A stretch of DNA of 64,000 nucleotides from an uncultured Acetatifactor sp. (GTDB taxonomy: Bacteria; Bacillota; Clostridia; Lachnospirales; Lachnospiraceae), in the NCBI GenBank assembly GCA_910585615.1, contig CAJUFO010000009.1, positions 1 to 64,000 on the forward strand. The letters run 5' to 3'. The position numbers and the translations under genes are program-made. Within the stretch, counting starts at the first letter, position 1; every line of letters begins with the position of its first letter. Shown here one piece after another: positions 1 through 7,096 of the stretch. Below the pieces are notes generated by a model, which saw only the letters and a list, made by a program, of their open reading frames with translations, did no database searches and was not told the DNA's origin.

Positions 1-118
1 GCTTAGGGGTTGCTTTTACTATGGCAAAGTGGAGTTTACTTTGTCAATCAACCAAAAATTTTATGTCGCATTTTATGCATAATAGAAGGGGTATCGGTCA
101 TACTATTCCTTAGAGCAA

Positions 119-190
119 TCCTCGATAGCTCAATGGTAGAGCACTCGGCTGTTAACCGGGTTGTTGCAGGTTCGAGCCCTGCTCGGGGAG
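119..190 (+). tRNA. tRNA-Asn (GTT)
   Basis: Cloverleaf with a 7-bp acceptor stem (TCCTCGA with TCGGGGA, one G-U pair), a D-arm, an anticodon loop carrying GTT at 151-153 and a T-loop GGTTCGAGCC. The discriminator is G190 and CCA is not encoded. It charges asparagine. It stands alone on the + strand and faces the convergent metallophosphatase gene. Confidence 0.95.
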
Positions 191-213
191 TGAGGCGTCG
201 AGGAGACGCATTT

Positions 214-257
214 ACAGAGGGGCTGCCCATGGAGCCATTTCCTGACAGCCCCTCTAT
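214..257. terminator. hairpin between tRNA-Asn and convergent gene
   Basis: Perfect 10-bp inverted repeat, AGAGGGGCTG at 216-225 and CAGCCCCTCT at 246-255, with a 20-base loop. There is no strong T-tract on either side, so a bidirectional terminator is an inference from its place between converging genes. Confidence 0.45.
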
Positions 258-307
258 GTCTCAAATCTTTGTATCTGACGATTATGCTCCGGACATACAG
301 CGGCATC

Positions 308-904
308 TCAGTCCGACTGTCCATCTCCCCCTGCCGGGACAGATTTTCTCTGCCCCTCCAGAATCTCCTCCAGCGTCCTGGGCGTATAGTCCATGTAGTC
401 GATCATGGCGCCGCAGTTGAACATCTGGCAGGGCTTGTCGTAGAGGGCCTCCATCTCGTACTTCACCCGCTCCATCATGTTCCACTCGAAGCTGATGTGG
501 ACATGGCCGTACAGATGGCACCAGCCGTAATAATGGCGGTTGAAGCAGGGGATGGGATAGTGGCTGAGCACTATGCCTTTCCCCTGGGGGAACGTCAGCT
601 CTTTATAGTCCGCAATCTCCAGAAAGAGGGACTGGAACTCCCGGTTCTTCAGCAACCTCTTGTCGTGGTTCCCGACAATCAGATGCTTCTTCCCGTTCAG
701 CGCCCGGAGGATTTCATTGGTTTTGGTGGCATTATGCCAGCTAATGTCCCCCAGGACGAACACCTCATCCTCCGGGCCCACCGCATTGTTCCAGTTCTCC
801 GTCAGGGCCCTGTCGTGCTCCTCTATGGTCTTGAAAGGCCTGTTGTCAAAGGCCAGCGCGTTTTCATGCCCGAAATGGGTGTCCGCGATAAAGAAATATG
901 CCAC
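308..904 (-). CDS. calcineurin-like metallophosphatase family protein
   Basis: Predicted cytoplasmic phosphoesterase of 198 aa. The metal-binding series of the calcineurin fold is present in order: D-x-H near residues 8-10 (ADTHFGH), GD (VLGDIS), GNHD (IVGNHDKR), the H of LSHYPIP, and GHVH near residue 127. I chose the GTG start at 904 because GGAGGAAG lies 5 bases upstream; the longer frame begins without a ribosome site. The family (YfcE/DUF-type single-domain phosphoesterases) usually has about 170-200 aa, so the gene looks complete. The substrate cannot be told from sequence. It is followed on the same strand by no gene; upstream lies the nicotinamidase-like gene about 58 bases away, so the two may be co-transcribed. 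Confidence 0.88.
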   Translation of the reverse strand: MAYFFIADTHFGHENALAFDNRPFKTIEEHDRALTENWNNAVGPEDEVFVLGDISWHNATKTNEILRALNGKKHLIVGNHDKRLLKNREFQSLFLEIADYKELTFPQGKGIVLSHYPIPCFNRHYYGWCHLYGHVHISFEWNMMERVKYEMEALYDKPCQMFNCGAMIDYMDYTPRTLEEILEGQRKSVPAGGDGQSD

Positions 905-962
905 TGAAGCTTCCTCCTTCCGTTCTGCGGGACGCATCCTGCGGCTCCACAATCCGGCCGTC

Positions 963-1493
963 CTATGCCCCCAGAATATCGATTTGGCACATCCGCATGG
1001 TCTCCAGCGCAGCCTCGTGGGTCTTCGGGGTCACACCGGCGCAGCAGGCGGCATCCACGGAAACGCATGCCTCCGGGAAATGTGCTTTCAGCAGCAGCGC
1101 GTTGGACACCACGCAGATGTCCGTGCACAGTCCCACCAACTGGATTTCCACCTCGCCGCCCGCAGCCACCCTGCCGATTTCCTCCGCCAGCTTCGTGGAG
1201 CCGAATGTCCTTTTTTCGATGGTACGATAATTCTTCTCCGACAGGGCGTACATCACTTTCTCATTCAGGAGCCACCCCTCGCTGTCCTTAATGCAATGGG
1301 GCACAGGGAGCTTCTTCCCCTCCGCCGTCTCCAGGTAATCCGGGCCATGGGTGTCCAGGGTAGCGAATATCCTGCCCTCAAAGCCCTCTATCTTCGACAC
1401 CACATTGTCCACGATCCCCAGGGCTTCCTTTGTCCCCAGGCTTCCGTCCACAAAGTCCCTCTGCATGTCTACCACTACCAGAATCTTCTCCAT
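963..1493 (-). CDS. nicotinamidase-like cysteine hydrolase (isochorismatase fold)
   Basis: A 176-aa cysteine hydrolase. The catalytic triad of the family is visible as D9 (VVVDMQRDF), K94 (EKRTFGS) and C127 (GLCTDICV). D47, H49 and H66 match the metal-binding residues of nicotinamidases, and the LPVPHC segment is also typical of that branch. The likely reaction is hydrolysis of nicotinamide to nicotinate in NAD salvage, but other amides are possible. The ATG at 1493 has AGGAGG 5 bases upstream; the open frame extends further 5' without support. Its neighbour downstream is a metallophosphatase; upstream is the rplT terminator, so it starts a separate unit. Confidence 0.85.
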   Translation of the reverse strand: MEKILVVVDMQRDFVDGSLGTKEALGIVDNVVSKIEGFEGRIFATLDTHGPDYLETAEGKKLPVPHCIKDSEGWLLNEKVMYALSEKNYRTIEKRTFGSTKLAEEIGRVAAGGEVEIQLVGLCTDICVVSNALLLKAHFPEACVSVDAACCAGVTPKTHEAALETMRMCQIDILGA

Positions 1494-1568
1494 ATAGCCT
1501 CCTGTCCCGTTTCCGCATTCCGAAATCCCTGCCGTCTCTTCGCCTTCCCTGTCCGGAGAAGGCCTTTT

Positions 1569-1606
1569 GCGAAAAACCCCGGGACAGACTCTGTTCCCGG
1601 GGTTTG
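1569..1606 (-). terminator. intrinsic terminator after rplT
   Basis: 10-bp GC-rich stem AACCCCGGGA/TCCCGGGGTT (1575-1584 and 1595-1604) followed on the minus strand by TTT. It lies directly after the rplT stop and closes the infC-rpmI-rplT operon. Confidence 0.8.
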
Positions 1607-1611
1607 CCTGG

Positions 1612-1968
1612 TCATGCCAGCTTGCTCTTGGCCAGCTCTGCCAGCGTCTTGAAGCCGTCGGCATCGTTCACTGCCATCTCTGCCAGCATCTTCCTGTTGA
1701 CCTCCACCTCAGCCAGCTTCAGGCCGTACATGAACCTGCTGTAGGACAGGCCGTTCATCCTGGCCGCGGCGTTGATACGCGCAATCCAGAGCTGCCTGAA
1801 CTGACGCTTCCTCTCTTTTCTGCCCCGGTATGCGGTGGCGAGGGCCCTCATGACGGACTGCTTCGCGATCCTGTACTGTTTGCTCCTCGCTCCCCTGTAG
1901 CCCTTTGCGAGCTTCAATACTCTTTTATGTTTTTTCTTGGCGTTCAAGCCACCCTTAATTCTTGCCAT
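1612..1968 (-). CDS. rplT: 50S ribosomal protein L20
   Basis: 118 aa, the usual length of bL20. It starts MARIKGGLNAKKKHKR and contains the basic N-terminal tail and the RNA-binding C-terminal half (INAAARMNGLSYSRFM). L20 binds 23S rRNA early in 50S assembly; in Bacillus and E. coli it also represses its own operon. It is the last gene of infC-rpmI-rplT. The gap to rpmI is 146 bases, of which 104 are a MITE-like repeat, so the original spacing was probably about 42 bases. A ribosome site GGAGG lies just before the ATG. Confidence 0.98.
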   Translation of the reverse strand: MARIKGGLNAKKKHKRVLKLAKGYRGARSKQYRIAKQSVMRALATAYRGRKERKRQFRQLWIARINAAARMNGLSYSRFMYGLKLAEVEVNRKMLAEMAVNDADGFKTLAELAKSKLA

Positions 1969-1992
1969 TCTTAATCTCCTCCTGATTCAAAT

Positions 1993-2096
1993 TTATACTG
2001 CATAACGATTTCACTTGCCGTGAAACCAGACTGCATAACGCTGACTGGTTCAATCGCATGATTACATTAGGCAGCATTCAGCGTTATGCAGTATAA
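1993..2096 (+). repeat. 104-bp MITE-like element, copy 1
   Basis: Starts TTATACTGCATAACG and ends with its exact inverse, a 15-bp perfect terminal inverted repeat. An internal 14-bp segment (2031-2044) is also the inverse of the 3' end (2078-2091), so two alternative hairpins can form. Near-identical copies occur at 44651-44754 and 55430-55532. No coding capacity. It lies between rpmI and rplT. The TA at each tip would fit a TA target duplication, which is an inference. Confidence 0.85.
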
Positions 2097-2114
2097 CCCA
2101 ACATCTTGTCCGCC

Positions 2115-2312
2115 TTATAAGTAGGGCAGAATCTTCTTCATGTTCTTCTCGTTCGTCTTGTCCGTTATAGCAGGCTTCCGCAGATTACGTTTGGTCTTGC
2201 GAGACTTCTTGGTCAAGATATGGCTCTTGTAAGCCTTGTTCCTTTTCAGCTTACCCGTTCCGGTCATTTTAAAACGCTTTGCAGCAGATCTGTTTGTCTT
2301 CATTTTGGGCAT
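2115..2312 (-). CDS. rpmI: 50S ribosomal protein L35
   Basis: 65 aa, lysine/arginine rich, starting MPKMKTNRSAAKRFK as in other bL35 proteins, with the conserved SHILTKKSRKTKRNLR block. A structural protein of the large subunit. The ribosome site AGGAGG lies before the ATG. Middle gene of the infC operon, 89 bases after infC. Confidence 0.97.
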   Translation of the reverse strand: MPKMKTNRSAAKRFKMTGTGKLKRNKAYKSHILTKKSRKTKRNLRKPAITDKTNEKNMKKILPYL

Positions 2313-2401
2313 AGCAATTTCCTCCTAAAATTAAATAATCTATATATACTCGGCGATAAATCCTTTACAGCAGACGCCGTTTATATATGAAGCCTTGCGC
2401 T

Positions 2402-2908
2402 CTAGCGCTTTTCCGTCAGGAACATGGTCATGCTCCTGCCCTCTACCTTGGGCGCTTTCTCGATTACCGCGATATCGGCCACGCTCTGGGCGAAATCGTC
2501 CAGGATGTGCTTGCTGGTGTTCATATGGGCCATCTCACGCCCGCGGAATCGAAGCGTTATCTTCACCTTGTCGCCCTTGCTCAGGAACTTCCTGGCGGCG
2601 TTGACCTTGGTGTTCAGGTCGTTGGTGTCGATGTTGGGGGAGAGGCGGATTTCCTTGATTTCAATGGTCCTCTGCTTCTTCTTTGCCTCTTTTTCCTTTC
2701 TGACCATCTCATACTTGTACTTCCCGTAATCGACAATCTTGCACACCGGAGGCTTCGCGGTGGGGGCAATCTTTACCAAGTCCAGACCCGCCTCCTCAGC
2801 CATTCTCATAGCCTCCCTCGTAGGCATGACGCCCAGCTGCGCGCCGTCTTCGCCCACCAGGCGAATCTCCTTGTCCCGAATCTGTTCGTTAATCATTAAA
2901 TCGCTAAT
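2402..2908 (-). CDS. infC: translation initiation factor IF-3 (ATT start)
   Basis: 168 aa with the two IF-3 domains: N-domain (INEQIRDKEIRL, VKIAPTAKPPVCKI around residue 50) and C-domain (KEIRLSPNIDTNDL, KVKITLRFRGRE). IF-3 binds the 30S subunit and checks start codons. The best start is the ATT at 2906-2908 (I-S-D-L-M-I-N): GGGGAGG at 2918-2924 is 9 bases away. An ATG 12 bases inside has a 21-base gap from that site, and an ATG upstream at 2926 has none. Rare AUU starts are known for infC in E. coli and Bacillus and underlie autoregulation by IF-3. First gene of the operon, behind a leader of about 155 nt. Confidence 0.95.
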   Translation of the reverse strand: MSDLMINEQIRDKEIRLVGEDGAQLGVMPTREAMRMAEEAGLDLVKIAPTAKPPVCKIVDYGKYKYEMVRKEKEAKKKQRTIEIKEIRLSPNIDTNDLNTKVNAARKFLSKGDKVKITLRFRGREMAHMNTSKHILDDFAQSVADIAVIEKAPKVEGRSMTMFLTEKR

Positions 2909-2930
2909 GGTCTTATACCTCCCCATAAGA

Positions 2931-2957
2931 AAAGTGGATAGCATGACTATCCACTTT
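2931..2957 (-). terminator. leader hairpin (attenuator candidate) before infC
   Basis: Perfect 11-bp inverted repeat AAAGTGGATAG/CTATCCACTTT with a 5-base loop, followed on the minus strand by TTTTCTT and then the infC ribosome site. The shape is that of an intrinsic terminator placed in the 5' leader, as in the L20/IF-3 leaders of Firmicutes. Attenuation is inferred. Confidence 0.65.
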
Positions 2958-3061
2958 CACTCATTCAACCCAGGGCAGCCCTCTGTCTGCCTGTGAAATC
3001 CATATCGTGAACGCTTACTGGCCCGATTGCCGTAAGGTGAGAGCGGATACTCTGCTTTGTC

Positions 3062-3080
3062 AATGTGTTCTTCACACATT
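3062..3080 (-). other. small stem-loop at start of infC leader
   Basis: AATGTGT/ACACATT, 7-bp stem and 5-base loop, directly at the predicted transcript start. It may stabilise the 5' end or form part of a leader fold that competes with the terminator hairpin. Confidence 0.4.
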
Positions 3081-3085
3081 TAGTA

Positions 3086-3114
3086 ACTTTACCATAGATT
3101 CCGTCTGCTGTCAA
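3086..3114 (-). promoter_or_regulatory. sigma-A promoter of infC-rpmI-rplT
   Basis: TTGACA (3109-3114), 17-base spacer, TAAAGT (3086-3091) on the minus strand. Transcription would start near 3079, giving a leader of about 155 nt before the ribosome site. Confidence 0.8.
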
Positions 3115-3168
3115 TATCCGATTTTCTTTTTTTGCTTTTTTGCCTTTTAAATCTCTTCTCCGCTGTTC

Positions 3169-3489
3169 CTACTTCTCGGTAAATGTGGCGCATTCCGTAC
3201 CCCTGCAGTCGCAGGCTCCGCAGCCCTTGATGTCCACATGGTCGGCATGGCATTTATAGTTGGAATTGTACACACATTTCACCGCTTCGCAGTCTATGCT
3301 GATGGTCTTGCTGGGATGCACCACGGAGCTCTTAAAGGAATCCATGCCCTCCCGTCTCTGGGTGAAGCTCTCGCAGCAGGTTTCCTCACAGCAGCAGGCC
3401 TTCTGTCCGCCTACCATGATATCCCCTTTGCTGCACAGGTGCTGTTCATTGTAGCTGCAGTTTTCCACCGCGCATTTCAAATCCGCCAT
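3169..3489 (-). CDS. DUF1540 cysteine-rich protein (two repeats)
   Basis: 106 aa with two copies of the short cysteine-rich DUF1540 motif: residues 4-42 (CAVENCSYNEQHLCSKG ... CCEETCCESF) and 66-104 (CEAVKCVYNSNYKCHADH ... CDCRGTECATF). The cysteine spacing suggests metal binding, but no function is established for the family, which is widespread in clostridia. ATG at 3489 has AGGAGG 5 bases upstream; the open frame runs further 5' through the spacer without support. It stands between thrS and the infC promoter and could be transcribed with thrS. Confidence 0.88.
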   Translation of the reverse strand: MADLKCAVENCSYNEQHLCSKGDIMVGGQKACCCEETCCESFTQRREGMDSFKSSVVHPSKTISIDCEAVKCVYNSNYKCHADHVDIKGCGACDCRGTECATFTEK

Positions 3490-3650
3490 ATTGGCCTCCT
3501 TCTGCGCTGCTGTCACTTTTCGCTCACGCGGATCCGCGGCAAGCAGCGCGGAGGCGGCGGATCCGGACAGGACATGCGCCGCGCCTGTGACGCCGGTGCC
3601 TGCACTCCTGTCAGGATTAGTATGCCTCATTCTGTCCTGTCTATTCCTCT

Positions 3651-5618
3651 TTACGCTTTGGCGTTCTCCTGAATTTCCTCTTTTCGGATCTCCTTGGTGC
3701 GGATTTCCTCGCAAATCTGGTCCAGGAGCGCTGCTAACGGCTTCTGCCCCTCGTCCCCGGCGAAGCGGCTCCTGACGGATACCAGCCCTTCCTCTTCCTC
3801 CTGCTGGCCCACCACCAGCATGTAGGGCACCCTGTCCAGCCTGGCCTCGCGGATCTTGAAACCGATTTTTTCGGAGCGGTTGTCCACGGTGGCGTCGATG
3901 TCCTTTGCCTTCAGCTCTTTCAGCACATTTGCGGCATAGGCCTCGTATTTCTCTGAAATCGGAAGCACCCGCACCTGCTCCGGGCACAGCCAGGTGGGGA
4001 ACTTGCCCGCGTACTTCTCGATCAGCCAGGCCAGCGTCCGCTCATAGCAGCCGATGGAAGTCCTGTGGATGATATAGGGGCGCACCTTGTCGCCGTTCTC
4101 GTCGATATAGTACATGTCGAACTGCTCCGCCAGCAGGGCGTCCCACTGGATGGTGATCATGGTGTCCTCCTTGCCGTACACGTTCCTGGCGTTGATGTCC
4201 ACCTTGGGCCCGTAGAAGGCGGCCTCCCCCACGTCCTCGGTGAAGGGGATCCCAAGCTCTCCCAGCACCTGGCGGATATGGCCTTCCGTCTCCTCCCAGA
4301 CTTCCGGCTCGCCGATATATTTCTCCCGGTTCTCCGGATCCCATTTGGACAGATGATAGGTCACGTCCTCCTCCAGCCCCAAAGTCTGCAGGCAGTACTG
4401 GGCCAGGGCGATGCAGCCCTTGAACTCCTCCACCATCTGATCCGGCCTGACAATCAGGTGTCCCTCGGAGATGGTGAACTGCCGTACCCTGGTGAGGCCG
4501 TGCATCTCCCCAGAATCCTCGTTGCGGAACAGCGTGGAGGTCTCGCCGTAGCGGCAGGGCAGGTCGCGGTAGGACTTCTGGCTGTTCTTGAACACATAGT
4601 ACTGGAAGGGGCAGGTCATGGGGCGCAGGGCGAAGACTTCCTTGTCTTTCTCCTCGTCCCCCAGCACGAACATGCCCTCCTTGTAGTGGTCCCAGTGGCC
4701 GGAAATCCTGTACAGATCGCTCTTTGCCATCAGCGGGGTCTTGGTGCGCACATAGCCCCACTCCTTGTCCTCCAGGTCTTCGATCCAGCGCTGGAGCTTC
4801 ATGACCATCTTGGTCCCCTTGGGGGTCAGCAGGGGCAGGCCCTGGCCGATCACGTCCACGGTGGTGAACAGCTCCATCTCCCGGCCCAGCCTGTTGTGGT
4901 CCCGGCGCTTTGCGTCCTCCATGCGCTCCAGATGGGCCGCCAGCTCTTCTTTCTTATTATAAGCGGTGCCATAGATGCGCTGGAGCCTGGCCCTGTCGGA
5001 ATCCCCTCTCCAGTAGGCCATGGAAGAAGAAATCAGCTTGAAGGCCTTCACGCCCTTTGTGCTCATCAGGTGGGGCCCGGCGCAGAGATCCACGAAATCC
5101 CCCTGCCTGTAGAAGGAAATCTCCGCGTCCTCAGGCAGATCCCGGATCAGCTCCACCTTGTAGGGCTCGCCCCTGTCCTCCATGAACCGCACCGCCTCGT
5201 CCCGGGGCAGGGTAAAGCGCTCCAGCTTCGCGCCCTGCTTGATGATTTTCTTCATCTGGGCCTCGATGGCATCCAGGTCCTCCCTGGAAAAAGGCTCGTG
5301 GTCGAAATCGTAGTAAAACCCTGTATCGATGCTGGGGCCGATGGCCAGCTTCACCTGGGGGAAGAGATCCTTCACCGCCTCCGCCAGCACATGGGATGCC
5401 GTGTGGCGGATGGTGGAAAGGCCCTCCGCGTCATTCGCCGTGCAGATGCTCAGCTCGCAGTCCCCGTCGACGACTGTCCGCAGATCTACCACCCTGCCGT
5501 CCACCTTGCCGCAGCAGGCCGCCCTTGCCAGCCCCTCGCTGATGTCCATGGCGATGTCATACACGCTGAGCGCGCTCTCATATTCTTTTACGGAACCGTC
5601 TTTTAATGTAATCTTCAT
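3651..5618 (-). CDS. thrS: threonyl-tRNA synthetase
   Basis: 655 aa class II synthetase that charges tRNA-Thr. Domains in order: TGS (1-60), editing domain with HTASH near 75 and CAGPH near 180, the catalytic core with motif 2 (FRNEDSGEMHGLTRVRQF) and motif 3 (IGCYERTLAWLIE), and an anticodon-binding domain (QVRVLPIS onward). The zinc ligands C (MTCPFQ), H (EGHLI) and H (IIHRTS) are present. The ATG at 5618 overlaps the stop of the small ORF upstream (ATGA), so translation may be coupled. Expression is predicted to be controlled by the T-box leader at 6025-6318. Confidence 0.97.
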   Translation of the reverse strand: MKITLKDGSVKEYESALSVYDIAMDISEGLARAACCGKVDGRVVDLRTVVDGDCELSICTANDAEGLSTIRHTASHVLAEAVKDLFPQVKLAIGPSIDTGFYYDFDHEPFSREDLDAIEAQMKKIIKQGAKLERFTLPRDEAVRFMEDRGEPYKVELIRDLPEDAEISFYRQGDFVDLCAGPHLMSTKGVKAFKLISSSMAYWRGDSDRARLQRIYGTAYNKKEELAAHLERMEDAKRRDHNRLGREMELFTTVDVIGQGLPLLTPKGTKMVMKLQRWIEDLEDKEWGYVRTKTPLMAKSDLYRISGHWDHYKEGMFVLGDEEKDKEVFALRPMTCPFQYYVFKNSQKSYRDLPCRYGETSTLFRNEDSGEMHGLTRVRQFTISEGHLIVRPDQMVEEFKGCIALAQYCLQTLGLEEDVTYHLSKWDPENREKYIGEPEVWEETEGHIRQVLGELGIPFTEDVGEAAFYGPKVDINARNVYGKEDTMITIQWDALLAEQFDMYYIDENGDKVRPYIIHRTSIGCYERTLAWLIEKYAGKFPTWLCPEQVRVLPISEKYEAYAANVLKELKAKDIDATVDNRSEKIGFKIREARLDRVPYMLVVGQQEEEEGLVSVRSRFAGDEGQKPLAALLDQICEEIRTKEIRKEEIQENAKA

Positions 5619-5968
5619 CTCTGTCCCTTCTCCCTTCTCTTTTTTCCGGCACATCTGCAGCCGCAGCCTTTCTTATCTTTTTTGTTTTCTTTTTTGTATC
5701 CTTTTTTCTTACCTGTTTCGTTTCCCTGCTCCAGCTTCCCGGTGCCGGCCTCACAGCCGCTGCCGTCCCCATTGCCGCAGCCGCTGCCGTTCCCGTTGCC
5801 ACAGCCAATCATGACACCGTGGGTCATGGGCGCCATCCGCAGCCCCCGGACAATCCCGGCCAGCAGGCACAGGCCCGCGACCATCCAGAGGGTCGTCTTC
5901 GTCATGGTCACCTCTCCGTCGAAACAGATCTCCTTCAGTCTCCTGCATCTCTCCCTGCATTCTTCCAT
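5615..5968 (-). CDS. hypothetical small membrane protein upstream of thrS
   Basis: 117 aa. A charged, Cys-containing N-terminus (ECRERCRRLKEICFDGE) is followed by one predicted membrane segment around residues 25-43 (TLWMVAGLCLLAGIV), then a low-complexity Gly/Asn/Cys stretch and a Lys-rich tail. AGGAG lies 9 bases before the ATG. Its stop overlaps the thrS start (ATGA) and it sits between the T-box and thrS, so it would share thrS control. I do not recognise a family. The repeat-like coding of the Gly/Asn part leaves some doubt that it is conserved. Confidence 0.5.
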   Translation of the reverse strand: MEECRERCRRLKEICFDGEVTMTKTTLWMVAGLCLLAGIVRGLRMAPMTHGVMIGCGNGNGSGCGNGDGSGCEAGTGKLEQGNETGKKKGYKKENKKDKKGCGCRCAGKKRREKGQR

Positions 5969-6024
5969 TTTCTGTCATCTCCTTTCCTCCCTGTGAACCG
6001 GAATCCGGCAGGGAAATGCTGACG

Positions 6025-6060
6025 AAAAAAAGCCCCCTGCAATATCACTATTGCAAGGGA
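6025..6060 (-). terminator. T-box terminator hairpin
   Basis: Stem CCCTTGCAATA/TATTGCAGGGGG (6049-6059 and 6033-6044), 4-base loop, then seven T on the minus strand. It is the OFF structure of the thrS leader. Confidence 0.9.
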
Positions 6061-6318
6061 CGTTTTTATCCCATATCCACCACAGGATTCCATAAAACGC
6101 GGTTCCACCCTTGTTGCAGTCCGGGCCTCTCCCGGCTGCCGCCTTCCTTTGCCTGTAACGGGGGCCACCGTGCCCGATTAAGGGCCGCTCCGAGACGGTC
6201 TTCAAATGTTTCGCGCCTGGGCCGCTCACAGCCCCGGTCTCCCGGGCGGCCCTCTCTGGAGGCGTTTCACATCCTACTCTTCTCTTCAACGCTTTCCCAA
6301 AGGGATATTCCATCCCTT
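6025..6318 (-). promoter_or_regulatory. T-box leader (threonine, thrS)
   Basis: The T-box sequence AAGGGTGGAACCGCG occupies 6098-6112 on the minus strand, the hallmark that pairs with the free tRNA acceptor end. Stem I elements (GAAGAGTAGG, AGAGAGGG) precede it and an intrinsic terminator follows it. A candidate specifier codon ACC (Thr) is at 6197-6199 in GAAGACCGTCTCGGAG. Uncharged tRNA-Thr would stabilise the antiterminator and allow transcription of the small ORF and thrS. Confidence 0.92.
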
Positions 6319-6324
6319 TTTCCT

Positions 6325-6353
6325 ATCATAATACCTTCGCGGCGGAATGTAAA
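6325..6353 (-). promoter_or_regulatory. promoter of thrS T-box transcript
   Basis: TTTACA (6348-6353), 17-base spacer, TATGAT (6325-6330) on the minus strand, placing the start near 6318, just before the stem I sequences. Confidence 0.75.
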
Positions 6354-6402
6354 GAGTTTTTTTGAAAAATTCACGTATCTTGCACGTATCTCCGCCTACA
6401 GC

Positions 6403-6918
6403 CTACAGCGCCTTTGTGCCGTTGATGGCGGCCGTGATATAGCCGCTTACCTCCTCCCTGCTCAGGTCCAGGGCCACCGCCAGCTCCCCGTAGAGATTCT
6501 CCTCCGCCAGGTGGAAGTATTTGGCGTCCACCGCCGTGATCTTCCGGCCCGCCTGGATGCGCTTCTGCTTGCGCTGGTGTATGGTCTTGATGAGCTTGAC
6601 CAGCTCCTGGCAGTCATTGGACTTCATGCAGTCCTTGTACATCTGCTCGGTCATTTTATCATTTGTGATGACCAATAGCGGAATTTCCGGAATCGTACCG
6701 ATCAGCCGCTCTGCCTCCGTCCGCTCCAGGACCTTGCGCATGGTATGATCCTTCTGGGAATCCACCGGCACATACACAGTGCTCCCCGCCGAGTAAAGAG
6801 GCTTCAGAATATAGTATTCCTTCTCCTTATCCGCGCCAGAAATATTGAGGACGGTGATGTTTTCTACCTCACAGACGCCCTTGTTGCTGCATATCACATA
6901 ATCTCCTATCTGAAACAC
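6403..6918 (-). CDS. CarD/CdnL-type transcriptional regulator
   Basis: 171 aa. The N-terminal Tudor-like CarD domain is clear (FQIGDYVICSNKGVCEV, then EYYILKPLY and VYVPVD), which binds the RNA polymerase beta subunit; the rest is helical as in CdnL proteins that stabilise open complexes. I chose the GTG at 6918, six bases after GAGGG, giving the standard start V/M-FQIGDYV; the ATG seven codons upstream has no ribosome site. A promoter CTGACA-N18-TATAAT lies about 65 bases upstream. Confidence 0.85.
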   Translation of the reverse strand: MFQIGDYVICSNKGVCEVENITVLNISGADKEKEYYILKPLYSAGSTVYVPVDSQKDHTMRKVLERTEAERLIGTIPEIPLLVITNDKMTEQMYKDCMKSNDCQELVKLIKTIHQRKQKRIQAGRKITAVDAKYFHLAEENLYGELAVALDLSREEVSGYITAAINGTKAL

Positions 6919-6980
6919 CTGTACCCTCACTTTCCGCATGCTTGCCGACTATCAATATCTCCACTATATGTTATACCCAT

Positions 6981-7010
6981 ATTATAACAGATTAAACATA
7001 TAAATGTCAG
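6981..7010 (-). promoter_or_regulatory. promoter of CarD-like gene
   Basis: CTGACA (7005-7010), 18-base spacer, TATAAT (6981-6986), in an AT-rich stretch upstream of the CarD-family gene. Confidence 0.6.
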
Positions 7011-7096
7011 CACTTTTTACAAAATCAGAGCATTTTTGTGAAATGTGCGCATGAGGGAATTGTGGTATTTTGTATAAAATATTGACACATATTTTG

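Noticed and set aside
269..907. Long + strand open frame opposite the metallophosphatase gene
   Set aside because: It is the antisense shadow of a clear calcineurin-like gene and has no ribosome site.
3169..3987. 272-codon version of the DUF1540 gene
   Set aside because: The extra 166 residues are a shadow of thrS; ribosome site and family alignment support the ATG at 3489.
4065..5606. 513-codon + frame opposite thrS
   Set aside because: Antisense to thrS; composition (Leu/His/Val rich) is typical of shadow frames in GC-rich DNA.
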